Position numbers and translations under genes: made by a program. The notes beneath the pieces are model-generated. The model was given only the letters and a program-made list of their open reading frames with translations, was not told the origin of the DNA and did not search any database. From positions 558,001-622,000 of the forward strand of contig NZ_JUHB01000001.1 in assembly GCF_000799565.1 (NCBI RefSeq): a stretch of 64,000 nt of DNA. Direction: 5' to 3'. The DNA is from Cellulophaga sp. Hel_I_12. GTDB taxonomy: Bacteria > Bacteroidota > Bacteroidia > Flavobacteriales > Flavobacteriaceae. Within the stretch, counting starts at the first letter, position 1; each line of letters begins with the position of its first letter. Positions 1-7,293 of this stretch are shown here, in pieces.

Positions 1-42
1 TATCATAAGGTAAAACATTTAGAAGATTTGGGAATGTCTTAG
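1..42 (+). CDS. Possible 3' end of a gene entering from the left
   Basis: Frame 1 is open from the first base for 13 codons (YHKVKHLEDLGMS) and then ends in TAG. The peptide looks protein-like, with alternating charged and hydrophobic residues, and it is followed by a long non-coding AT-rich gap, as expected at a gene end. It is too short to assign to any family. Confidence 0.3.
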   Translation, partial: YHKVKHLEDLGMS

Positions 43-244
43 TTTTGTATATACTTTTTAGGAAGTCTTTTTATTTTTATTAACATTGAAAAGCGCCATG
101 GTCTTCTTTGGGATTTATTTTTAACTTAAAATGTAAAAAGAAACGGATTTGTGTTAGCCATTTAATCTTCCAATATTACCAAAAAAAATTAAGGACCATT
201 TTGTTTGCTAGGATACTTAAGGGATAAAAAAAATAGACCATTTC

Positions 245-256
245 CTTTGATCAAAG
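245..256. promoter_or_regulatory. 12-bp perfect palindrome upstream of arsC, possible operator
   Basis: The palindrome CTTTGATCAAAG sits 11 bases before a TTTG that could serve as a -33 box. Its position suits a repressor site for the arsenic operon, but ArsR operators are usually longer and the site could be chance in AT-rich DNA. Confidence 0.25.
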
Positions 257-266
257 TTGAAATAAA

Positions 267-297
267 TTTGTTGATATGGATATTAATCGTAATATTG
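267..297 (+). promoter_or_regulatory. Candidate Bacteroidota promoter for the arsenic operon
   Basis: TTTG (267-270), a 19-base spacer and TAATATTG (290-297) approximate the Bacteroidota pattern TTTG-N19-TANNTTTG with one mismatch in the -7 box. It implies an untranslated leader of about 210 bases, long compared with other genes here, so this is a weak call. Confidence 0.3.
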
Positions 298-515
298 CAA
301 TGAATTAATATAACAAATAAAACAGGACTAGAAATATGCTTAGTTTTTATAGTATTGAATCGTAAATAATTGAAGTAAAGAATGATTTTTTAGTTAAGTA
401 TCAAAAAAATATCGTTTTATCAATAGCTTAAGATTTCAGTTTCATGTCTTTATGAACTATTTTGATGAGATAAGGTTTTTTAAAAAATAATAATTTGATA
501 AATTAAATTCGTAAA

Positions 516-1148
516 ATGACCATAAATAGTGCAGTGTTATTTCCAGAAATCGAAAATTTAATTAAAACTTTAAACCCTCAATACATACCAGAAGAACGGA
601 AAGTCATTTTAAATCCCTTGATAGCCGTCCTACAAGAAAAAGTTTCGAACGGACAAGAGATTAAAATTAATTTTATTTGTACGCATAATTCGAGACGAAG
701 TCATTTGTCGCAAATATGGGCGCAAACCATGGCGAGCTATTTTAATATCAAGGGTGTATTTTCTTATTCAGGGGGCACAGAAGCCACAGCACTTTTTCCT
801 ATGGTTATTGAAACATTGAAAAATTCAGGCTTTCAAATTCATGTGCTTTCTGAAAGTAAAAACCCCATTTACAGCATTAAATATGCAAAAAATGAACATC
901 CAATTATTGGTTTTTCTAAAAAGTTAGATGATGATTTTAACCCAAAGACTAATTTTGTGGCCATTATGACTTGTGATTCAGCGAATGAAGCCTGTCCCAT
1001 GGTTTTAGGTGCTGAAAAACGCATACCCATTACTTTTGAAGATCCAAAAGTATTTGACAACACACCGCAACAAGCTCAAAAGTATGCGGAAAGAAGTCTT
1101 CAAATTGCCACTGAACTGTGTTATGTATTCTCTCAAATTAAATCTTAA
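516..1148 (+). CDS. arsC: Arsenate reductase, low-molecular-weight phosphatase fold, thioredoxin-coupled type
   Basis: It should reduce arsenate to arsenite in the cytoplasm. The phosphatase loop CX5R is visible as CTHNSRR (C55 to R61), and the general-acid DP pair is at D176-P177. Two further cysteines, C153 and C160, are spaced CX6C, the same spacing as the redox pair of thioredoxin-dependent ArsC, so the full three-cysteine relay appears present. The protein is about 70 residues longer than classical ArsC, mainly through an N-terminal extension of about 50 residues; this longer form is common in Bacteroidota. The acr3 exporter starts two bases downstream, so the pair is surely co-transcribed. 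A plain tyrosine phosphatase is the alternative, but the redox cysteines and the exporter argue against it. Confidence 0.87.
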   Translation: MTINSAVLFPEIENLIKTLNPQYIPEERKVILNPLIAVLQEKVSNGQEIKINFICTHNSRRSHLSQIWAQTMASYFNIKGVFSYSGGTEATALFPMVIETLKNSGFQIHVLSESKNPIYSIKYAKNEHPIIGFSKKLDDDFNPKTNFVAIMTCDSANEACPMVLGAEKRIPITFEDPKVFDNTPQQAQKYAERSLQIATELCYVFSQIKS

Positions 1149-1150
1149 AA

Positions 1151-2185
1151 ATGACATCAAAAAAATTAAGTTTCCTAGATAAAAATTTAACACTTTGGAT
1201 TTTTGCCGCCATGGCTATCGGGGTAGGTTTGGGGTACTTAATGCCTACATTTCCTGATTTCATAAATTCTTTCAATAGTGGTTCAACCAACATACCTATT
1301 GCTATTGGTTTAATTTTAATGATGTATCCACCATTGGCAAAAGTGAATTTTAAACTTTTACCGAAGGTCTTTAGAAACACAAAGATTCTTACGATCTCGT
1401 TAGTACTTAACTGGATTGTTGGTCCTATTTTAATGTTTATCTTGGCCATAACCTTTTTACGGGACTACCCAGAGTATATGGTCGGGCTTATTTTAATTGG
1501 TTTAGCGCGCTGTATTGCTATGGTGTTGGTATGGAACGACCTTGCCGAAGGCAATAGCGAATATGGAGCAGGTTTAGTAGCCTTAAATAGTATTTTTCAA
1601 GTTTTTGCTTACAGCTTTTATGCATGGATATTTATAACGGTGCTACCTCCTTATTTTGGTTTTGAAGGTGCCATCGTTGATATTTCAATCGGAACGATTG
1701 CAGAAAGTGTTGCCATTTATTTAGGAATTCCTTTTGTGATGGGAATTTTAAGCCGACTCATTTTAGTTCAAATAAAAGGAGAAGAATGGTACCAGAAAAA
1801 ATTCATTCCGACTATTTCGCCCATAACCTTGATCGCTCTTTTGTTTACGATTGTAGTCATGTTTTCATTGAAAGGGGAATTAATTGTAAAAATCCCAATG
1901 GATGTACTCATTATTGCTGTGCCCCTCCTGATTTATTTTACTTTAATGTTTATCATTGGCTTTTTTGTCACTAAAGCAATGGGCGCAGAATATGACAAGA
2001 CTGCGGCAGTTGCATTTACGGCAGCAGGTAATAATTTTGAATTGGCAATAGCGGTAGCCATTGCGGTCTTTGGACTTAATTCTGGTCAGGCGTTTGCAGG
2101 AGTAATTGGCCCATTAGTGGAAGTTCCTGCATTGATTTTATTAGTTCGAGTTTCATTTTGGCTAAAGAAAAAATATTATTCGTAA
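1151..2185 (+). CDS. acr3: ACR3-family arsenite efflux transporter
   Basis: This is an inner-membrane exporter of arsenite, the product of the preceding reductase. The 344 residues match the usual length of the family and contain about ten hydrophobic segments. The family signature with a conserved cysteine is visible as [14 protein letters not shown] (C121), and the second signature region with the [18 protein letters not shown] stretch lies near residues 290-310. Only two bases separate it from arsC. The regulator expected in such an operon is broken and lies downstream. Confidence 0.92.
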   Translation: MTSKKLSFLDKNLTLWIFAAMAIGVGLGYLMPTFPDFINSFNSGSTNIPIAIGLILMMYPPLAKVNFKLLPKVFRNTKILTISLVLNWIVGPILMFILAITFLRDYPEYMVGLILIGLARCIAMVLVWNDLAEGNSEYGAGLVALNSIFQVFAYSFYAWIFITVLPPYFGFEGAIVDISIGTIAESVAIYLGIPFVMGILSRLILVQIKGEEWYQKKFIPTISPITLIALLFTIVVMFSLKGELIVKIPMDVLIIAVPLLIYFTLMFIIGFFVTKAMGAEYDKTAAVAFTAAGNNFELAIAVAIAVFGLNSGQAFAGVIGPLVEVPALILLVRVSFWLKKKYYS

Positions 2186-2283
2186 CAAGTAAACAACAGC
2201 TGATAAAAGTCATTAATTGTTTAGAAGGGCAGCTGTACATTTGTGAATAGGACTACAAAATATAAACGAGTTTAGAACGAATA

Positions 2284-2508
2284 GCATACAAGGAAGGCTT
2301 AGAAGCTTTGGCCAGATTTGCTAAAGCTTTAGAACACCCCACACATATGGTTATTTTAATTATTTTTAAGATCAAAGTTGCGGTTTTATAGGTAATTGGG
2401 CGAGGTTTTTTTTTGGCGAAATCTACAGTTTCCCAACATCTAGTAGCACTAAAAATGCTGGCCTTACAGCGTTCTTTAAAAGAGGACGTACGGGCACTTT
2501 TAAACTAA
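2284..2508 (+). pseudogene. arsR: Degenerate ArsR-family repressor
   Basis: One reading frame encodes an ArsR-like dimer helix (LEALARFAKALEHPTHMVIL) and then, after an in-frame TAG at 2389-2391, an ArsR DNA-recognition helix (AKSTVSQHLVALKMLAL). It ends in TAA. There is no good start codon, and the metal-binding and wing regions do not match. Both halves are in the same frame, so the main visible lesion is the nonsense codon together with lost segments. Its position directly after acr3 fits a former ars operon regulator. I infer that it is non-functional; if so, the operon is either constitutive or controlled by a regulator elsewhere. Confidence 0.75.
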
Positions 2509-2522
2509 ATGAAACAAACACT

Positions 2523-2930
2523 ATGAATTATCAAATCAAAGCTTCATCCACTTCAAATCAGGATGCTATTATTCACATAAAGCAATCGGATATCGATTTT
2601 GGAACCACCACAAAAACGGCCGAAATTTTACCAAATCCTGCCGAATTGTTTTTGGGTTCATTTGCGGCCTGTATGTTAAAAAATGTAGAGCGTTTTTCCG
2701 GTATGATGAAATTTACCTATACCAAAGCTGCGCTTGAGGTCCAGGCTACTCGTCTTGAAAATCCGCCGAGAATGAACAACATCATGTACAATTTGATCAT
2801 ATACAGTAATGAAAAGGAGATCAATACTACACTTCTTAAAAAGAACATTGAAAAGTTTGGCACCATTTACAATACTGTAAAATTATCTTGTAGTATTTCA
2901 GGAACAATTAGCACAATTGAGCAGGTTTAA
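2523..2930 (+). CDS. OsmC family protein
   Basis: This is a small cytoplasmic OsmC/Ohr-fold protein. The family core NPAELFLGSFAACMLKNVE is clear, with C50 at the position of the reactive cysteine and C123 (LSCSISG) as the possible resolving partner. The family reduces organic or lipid hydroperoxides. At 135 residues it has the normal length. The gene follows the broken arsR by 14 bases and probably reads from the ars operon promoter. A second, different OsmC gene lies near 58.5 kb. The exact substrate is not deducible. Confidence 0.85.
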   Translation: MNYQIKASSTSNQDAIIHIKQSDIDFGTTTKTAEILPNPAELFLGSFAACMLKNVERFSGMMKFTYTKAALEVQATRLENPPRMNNIMYNLIIYSNEKEINTTLLKKNIEKFGTIYNTVKLSCSISGTISTIEQV

Positions 2931-2990
2931 TTGGGCCTAGATCAATATTATTGTTTATTTTTAGACTAGCTTATTCTAAATTTTAAAACC

Positions 2991-3704
2991 ATGAAAATTA
3001 GCACACTTTTTTTAGTATTTCTCTTTGGATGTTTAAGCATCACTGCTCAATCTATTATCGGAGCTTGGGAACACGACTATGCGAGTGAAAACGGAGACGC
3101 CTTGAAAACTACTATTATTTTTTCGGATGGACACCAAGTTTCAACAACCTATGACGCTAAAACAGGTGAATTTATAAATACAACAGGCGGCAGCTATGCG
3201 TTATCTGGTGATACCCTTAATGAACTAATAGAATTTGATACAGAAAACGCTGAACGAGTTGGTACAGAAGTCGCACATAAAGTAGCTCTAAATGATAAAA
3301 TGATGACATTTACAGGTACTGGTGAGCAGTTTACAAGAATAGACGATGGTAGCCCGGGAAAATTACAAGGAGCATGGCTGATGTCAGGGAGGGTTGTTGA
3401 TGGAAAAAAGCAACAGAGAGCGACCGATGGGCCAAGAAAAACGATGAAAATACTATCTGGCACCCGCTTTCAATGGATTGCTTATAATACTGAAACCAAA
3501 CAGTTTATGGGAACAGGTGGTGGAACCTATACCACTATAGATGGTGTTTATGTTGAAAACATTGGGTTCTTTTCAAGAGATAACAGTAGAGTAGGAGCTT
3601 CCTTAGATTTTAAATTTGAATTAAAAGATGGAGACTGGCACCATTCTGGTTTATCGAGCAAGGGGGATCCTATTAATGAAATATGGAGTTTGAGAGCAGA
3701 CTAA
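2991..3704 (+). CDS. Secreted protein with two lipocalin-like repeats
   Basis: It has an N-terminal signal peptide of about 19 residues ending near SITAQS. The mature part contains two related halves of about 105 residues. Each begins with a GAW motif (GAWEHDY and GAWLMSG), passes through a TGGSY or TGGGTY element and ends in a FTRID or WSLRAD strand. The pattern suggests two small beta-barrel modules of lipocalin type made by duplication. No catalytic residues are recognisable. It is probably exported to the periplasm or beyond. Function unknown. Confidence 0.6.
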   Translation: MKISTLFLVFLFGCLSITAQSIIGAWEHDYASENGDALKTTIIFSDGHQVSTTYDAKTGEFINTTGGSYALSGDTLNELIEFDTENAERVGTEVAHKVALNDKMMTFTGTGEQFTRIDDGSPGKLQGAWLMSGRVVDGKKQQRATDGPRKTMKILSGTRFQWIAYNTETKQFMGTGGGTYTTIDGVYVENIGFFSRDNSRVGASLDFKFELKDGDWHHSGLSSKGDPINEIWSLRAD

Positions 3705-3720
3705 ATAAATATGTTCAAAA

Positions 3721-4146
3721 ATGGAAATAGCCTTATTACAGAAGAACCATGTTACCCCGGAATTTCAAAATCAAATACGGGCCTTATTCCAGCAACTAGC
3801 CCCTACTAAAAAACAACTACAGCTACTCGACATTTTTAATGATAAAAACAACATCACTCTGGTTTACGGTATCAAGGATGGTGAGATTTTAGGCATGGCC
3901 TCCATGTGTGTTTATACTGTTATTTCAGGAAAAAAAGCTTGGATCGAAGACGTAGTTGTTCATGAAAATGAACGCGGTAAAGGATTGGGAAGAAAACTGA
4001 TGCAAAAACTATTAGAAGTCGCTAAGAAAAAAGGGGTTACAGAACTACTACTTTTTAGCGCGGAACATCGCGTAGCTGCTAAACAATTATACGAAGATTT
4101 AGGTTTTAAAATGAGCGCCAGTAAGCTTTATAAGCTACAAGTTTAA
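3721..4146 (+). CDS. GNAT family N-acetyltransferase
   Basis: This is a cytoplasmic acetyl-CoA-dependent acyltransferase of 141 residues. The acetyl-CoA pyrophosphate loop is visible as ERGKGLGRKLMQKLLEVA (motif A, R-x-x-G-x-G type), preceded by the strand IEDVVVHENE and followed by a motif-B region LFSAEHRVAAKQLYEDLGFK. The substrate cannot be inferred. It begins 16 bases after the previous gene and may share its transcript. Confidence 0.87.
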   Translation: MEIALLQKNHVTPEFQNQIRALFQQLAPTKKQLQLLDIFNDKNNITLVYGIKDGEILGMASMCVYTVISGKKAWIEDVVVHENERGKGLGRKLMQKLLEVAKKKGVTELLLFSAEHRVAAKQLYEDLGFKMSASKLYKLQV

Positions 4147-4280
4147 AGGTGAATTTTGAAGCCAATAGCTGCACGTCTACTAATTTTTAAATGGCTTAAA
4201 AAATGATCTTAAAAAAATAGGCCTCTTTTGTAATTTCAAACGATTCTTCGAATACATTAGCACCAACTTATTTTTATATT

Positions 4281-5582
4281 ATGGCTAAAGTTGCGTTGCA
4301 CTGGAAAATTCTAATAGGCATGCTATTGGGATTGATTTTTGGATACCTCATGCTTCAAATTAATGGAGGTGGAGAATTCATAAAAAATTGGATAAATCCC
4401 TTAGGTATTATCTTTATCAATCTCCTAAAATTGATTGCGATTCCTTTAATTTTAGCTTCCTTAATCAAAGGGATTTCCGATTTAAAAGATATTTCGAAAT
4501 TCAGAAATATTGGGGTACGCACAATGCTTATTTTTATCGTAACGACTATTATAGCCATCACCATTGGCTTGGTAAGTGTCAATATTTTTAACCCAGGCCT
4601 TGGTATATCCCCTGAAACAATTGAAAAATTAACAAGTACCTATGCTAACGATAGTGGGGTAACCGCAAAAATAGCAGAAGCTTCCGCCCAACAAAATACA
4701 GCGCCTTTACAGTTTCTTGTAGATATGGTGCCAGATAATATTTTTACGGCTTTGAGTAACAATAAATTAATGCTTCAAGTAATTTTCTTTACAGTGTTTT
4801 TGGGTATTTCATTACTATTAATAGGTGAAGAAAAAGCAAGGCCTTTAAAAAACATCTTTGATTCTCTAAATGATGCCATTTTAAAAATGGTAGATTTAAT
4901 CATGAAAAGTGCCCCCATTGCCGTTTTTGCTTTATTAGCAAATGTGGTTGTAAGTTCTGGTGATCCTGACTTATTATATGCACTTTTAAAATATGCTGGC
5001 GTTGTCGTATTCGGCCTATTTTTAATGATGATTTTTTATTGTTTGGTGCTTTATTTTAGCACAAGAATTAATCCGTTTTGGTTTCTAAAAAAAATGATTC
5101 CCGCACACGTTTTAGCATTTTCTACGAGCAGTAGTGCCGCTACTTTACCGGTGACCATGAAAATTGTAGAAGAAGACTTAGGAGTTGACCAAGAAGTTTC
5201 TAGTTTTGTACTGCCTGTTGGGGCCACAGTAAATATGGATGGCACTAGCTTGTATCAAGGCGTTGCCGCTGTTTTTATTGCACAGGCCTTAGGGTTTCCC
5301 TTAGAGTTTTCCGATCAAATAATGATTGTTTTAACAGCCTTATTGGCATCTATTGGCTCTGCGGCGGTTCCAGGCGCAGGCATGGTAATGCTTGTTATTG
5401 TCTTAGAATCTATTGGATTCCCGGCAGATAAATTAGCTATTGGTTTAGCACTTATCTTTGCAGTCGATAGGCCTTTAGATATGTGCAGAACAATCATCAA
5501 TGTAACTGGTGATGCTATGGTAAGTATCGTAGTAGCAAAATCGGTTCATAAAATAGATTTTAATAAAACAAAAAGAATATAA
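4281..5582 (+). CDS. Dicarboxylate/amino acid:cation symporter (DAACS, SLC1 family)
   Basis: This is an inner-membrane symporter of the GltP/DctA type that imports dicarboxylates or acidic amino acids with protons or sodium. The serine-rich hairpin is seen as AFSTSSSAATLPVT. The substrate and cation signature NMDGTSLYQGVAAVFIAQ and the second hairpin GSAAVPGAGMVMLVIVLES follow in the correct order. Length 433 is typical. Glutamate, aspartate or succinate cannot be separated by eye. The downstream peptidase frame is open across the junction, see findings. Confidence 0.92.
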   Translation: MAKVALHWKILIGMLLGLIFGYLMLQINGGGEFIKNWINPLGIIFINLLKLIAIPLILASLIKGISDLKDISKFRNIGVRTMLIFIVTTIIAITIGLVSVNIFNPGLGISPETIEKLTSTYANDSGVTAKIAEASAQQNTAPLQFLVDMVPDNIFTALSNNKLMLQVIFFTVFLGISLLLIGEEKARPLKNIFDSLNDAILKMVDLIMKSAPIAVFALLANVVVSSGDPDLLYALLKYAGVVVFGLFLMMIFYCLVLYFSTRINPFWFLKKMIPAHVLAFSTSSSAATLPVTMKIVEEDLGVDQEVSSFVLPVGATVNMDGTSLYQGVAAVFIAQALGFPLEFSDQIMIVLTALLASIGSAAVPGAGMVMLVIVLESIGFPADKLAIGLALIFAVDRPLDMCRTIINVTGDAMVSIVVAKSVHKIDFNKTKRI

Positions 5583-5640
5583 ACCCTTATGGTGGCCTCG
5601 TGATAAATGCCCTGTACCAACAGTACTAGAAGTACCGCAT

Positions 5641-6810
5641 ATGAACAAGAAAGAGAGTATGGCAATACAAGAAGAATACGCCGATTTAATTGATATTGAT
5701 AACAATTTAGACCGTCTTGTTAAAAAGATAGAATTATTAAGTTATTTAAACCCCTTAAATACGGAGAAGGAAAAACAGCGCTTTTATGCTTCAAAGTTTA
5801 CTGAAAACCCGATACTAAAATACCCTAAAATAAAATTTCATCCCTACAAATTGCACCGGATGTTCTTTTCACAGCGATTAGAACGGATTACCGATCAGCA
5901 AGTTCAAAAATTATATCAGGATATCATTTATTATTATTCTAATATGGTACAATGCATTCAAACTATCGGCGAACCCAAGAAATTTTATTATAATTCGCTG
6001 CGCGTTTATGGTACTCCAACGGAGAAGGATGTACAAAATGCCGAGTTTATCTTACATCATTCCGATCAAGCCTCAAGTTCAGATATGGAGAAAGTGTATA
6101 GCCCATCGGATGCAAAAGACTATTTTGATGAATTTTCAAAAAACTATAATTTTCCTTTGAATATCAAGTTATCCACGGCCATTGCCGCTGATGCCATGGT
6201 TAGTAATACAACGCAAACCTTATTTCTTAAAAAAAACACCAAGTTCAGCAAAAACCAATTGCTCACCCTGGCTCATCATGAAATTGGGGTACATTTAGTA
6301 ACGACCTATAATGGTCTCGAGCAACCTTTAAAAATATTTTCTAACGGATTTCCTCGTAACGTTGAAACTCAAGAGGGTTTAGCCGTTTTTAGTGAATATA
6401 TGAGCGGTGCATTGACCCTGAATCGACTTAAAACACTTGCCTACCGTGTTTTAGCTTCTGATAGTTTAATTAAAGGCTATAGTTTTTCAGATACTTTTGA
6501 TATGATTCACGGCAAGTATAAATTGAATCGTGATGATGCTTTTGCCATTACCATGCGCGTACACAGAGGTGGAGGCTTTACAAAAGACAGACTCTATTTA
6601 AGCGGTTTAAAGAAGATTTATAAGCGTTACCGCCGCGATGAAGCTATGGATAATTTGTTAACTGGAAAAGTTACGATGGATTATGAAGCCGATATTGAAC
6701 ATTTACAAAAATTAGGACTTGCCCACCCCATTACACATCGCAATATAGCATTTGCTAAAAATGAAAATGAGAATAAAACCTTAGATTTTATTCTCAATCA
6801 TTTAAAATAA
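5641..6810 (+). CDS. DUF1704 metallopeptidase-like protein (QEGLA motif family)
   Basis: It belongs to DUF1704, often labelled flavohemoglobin-modulating QEGLA protein and related to the MATCAP/KIAA0895 tyrosine carboxypeptidases. The zinc motif HExxxH is H213-E214-I-G-V-H218, and the family signature QEGLA begins at Q244. The catalytic domain spans about residues 60-390. The native substrate in bacteria is not known. A downstream ATG at 5659 is an alternative start. The frame is open upstream to 5557 without an ATG, so the true N-terminus is uncertain. Confidence 0.82.
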   Translation: MNKKESMAIQEEYADLIDIDNNLDRLVKKIELLSYLNPLNTEKEKQRFYASKFTENPILKYPKIKFHPYKLHRMFFSQRLERITDQQVQKLYQDIIYYYSNMVQCIQTIGEPKKFYYNSLRVYGTPTEKDVQNAEFILHHSDQASSSDMEKVYSPSDAKDYFDEFSKNYNFPLNIKLSTAIAADAMVSNTTQTLFLKKNTKFSKNQLLTLAHHEIGVHLVTTYNGLEQPLKIFSNGFPRNVETQEGLAVFSEYMSGALTLNRLKTLAYRVLASDSLIKGYSFSDTFDMIHGKYKLNRDDAFAITMRVHRGGGFTKDRLYLSGLKKIYKRYRRDEAMDNLLTGKVTMDYEADIEHLQKLGLAHPITHRNIAFAKNENENKTLDFILNHLK

Positions 6811-6832
6811 TATTTTTTATCGAGACGCTAGT

Positions 6833-7213
6833 TTATGCGTGTTCTGGACAGTTTTCACAGCTACAGGCATCGCCTTCACAGGTGCAATTACCATCTTCGT
6901 GCATCGCACAGGCTACTTTTTCTCCATTTTCAGAGGAATGGTGTTTTCCTTGTTGCTCTTTATTACAGTCACATTCACCATCTTTATGCATTTTACAAGA
7001 CATAGCGGTTTCGCCACCGACAGCCTTCAAATCCATTTTGCAAACAGGGCAGGTACCAGGTTCATCATAGGTTTTACCTAACTCACAGTCCATCGGGCAT
7101 TGATACACCATAGCTGTTTCTTGATTTTCTTCTTTGGTGCTTTCTGTTTTAGCCTCTTTACAAGAAGTCATAAAAAGTATTGAAAAAACGAATAATGTAA
7201 TTATTTTTTTCAT
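6833..7213 (-). CDS. Cysteine-rich heavy-metal-binding lipoprotein
   Basis: The signal peptide ends in a lipobox (LFMTSC), so the protein is lipid-anchored, probably to the outer membrane. Residues about 37-62 form a heavy-metal-binding (YHS-like) domain with YQCPMDCELG and the later CPVCKMDL, as found in the tips of CusB-type efflux proteins. The C-terminal half is unusual, with two copies of a CxMHxDGxCxC motif (around SCKMHKDGECDC and ACAMHEDGNCTC) and a final cluster of cysteines. In all there are 14 cysteines in 126 residues. It is likely a metal buffer or chaperone at the cell surface for copper or another soft metal. No efflux genes are adjacent. Confidence 0.8.
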   Translation of the reverse strand: MKKIITLFVFSILFMTSCKEAKTESTKEENQETAMVYQCPMDCELGKTYDEPGTCPVCKMDLKAVGGETAMSCKMHKDGECDCNKEQQGKHHSSENGEKVACAMHEDGNCTCEGDACSCENCPEHA

Positions 7214-7235
7214 GAGTGTATTGTTTTATTTTAAA

Positions 7236-7243
7236 CAAATATA
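7236..7243 (-). promoter_or_regulatory. -7 box of the metal-binding lipoprotein gene
   Basis: Read on the minus strand this is TATATTTG, a full match to TANNTTTG. It predicts a transcript start near 7231 and an 18-base leader. No clear -33 box is visible at 19-20 bases, which may mean that an activator is needed. Confidence 0.4.
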
Positions 7244-7293
7244 AATAGTTTTGTGATCTAATTTTTAAAAACGGTTAAAAATAATAGGGTTCC

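Larger units (their letters stand above)
43..515. other. Gene-free leader of the arsenic operon
   Basis: This very AT-rich stretch has no convincing ORF on either strand. I looked for the ArsR gene that normally heads flavobacterial arsenic operons and did not find it here. The only structure I can point to is a palindrome and a weak promoter candidate, both listed separately. Confidence 0.5.

Noticed and set aside
6839-7081. Plus-strand frames opposite the metal-binding lipoprotein gene
   Set aside because: They are the antisense of a clearly coding sequence with lipobox and metal motifs.
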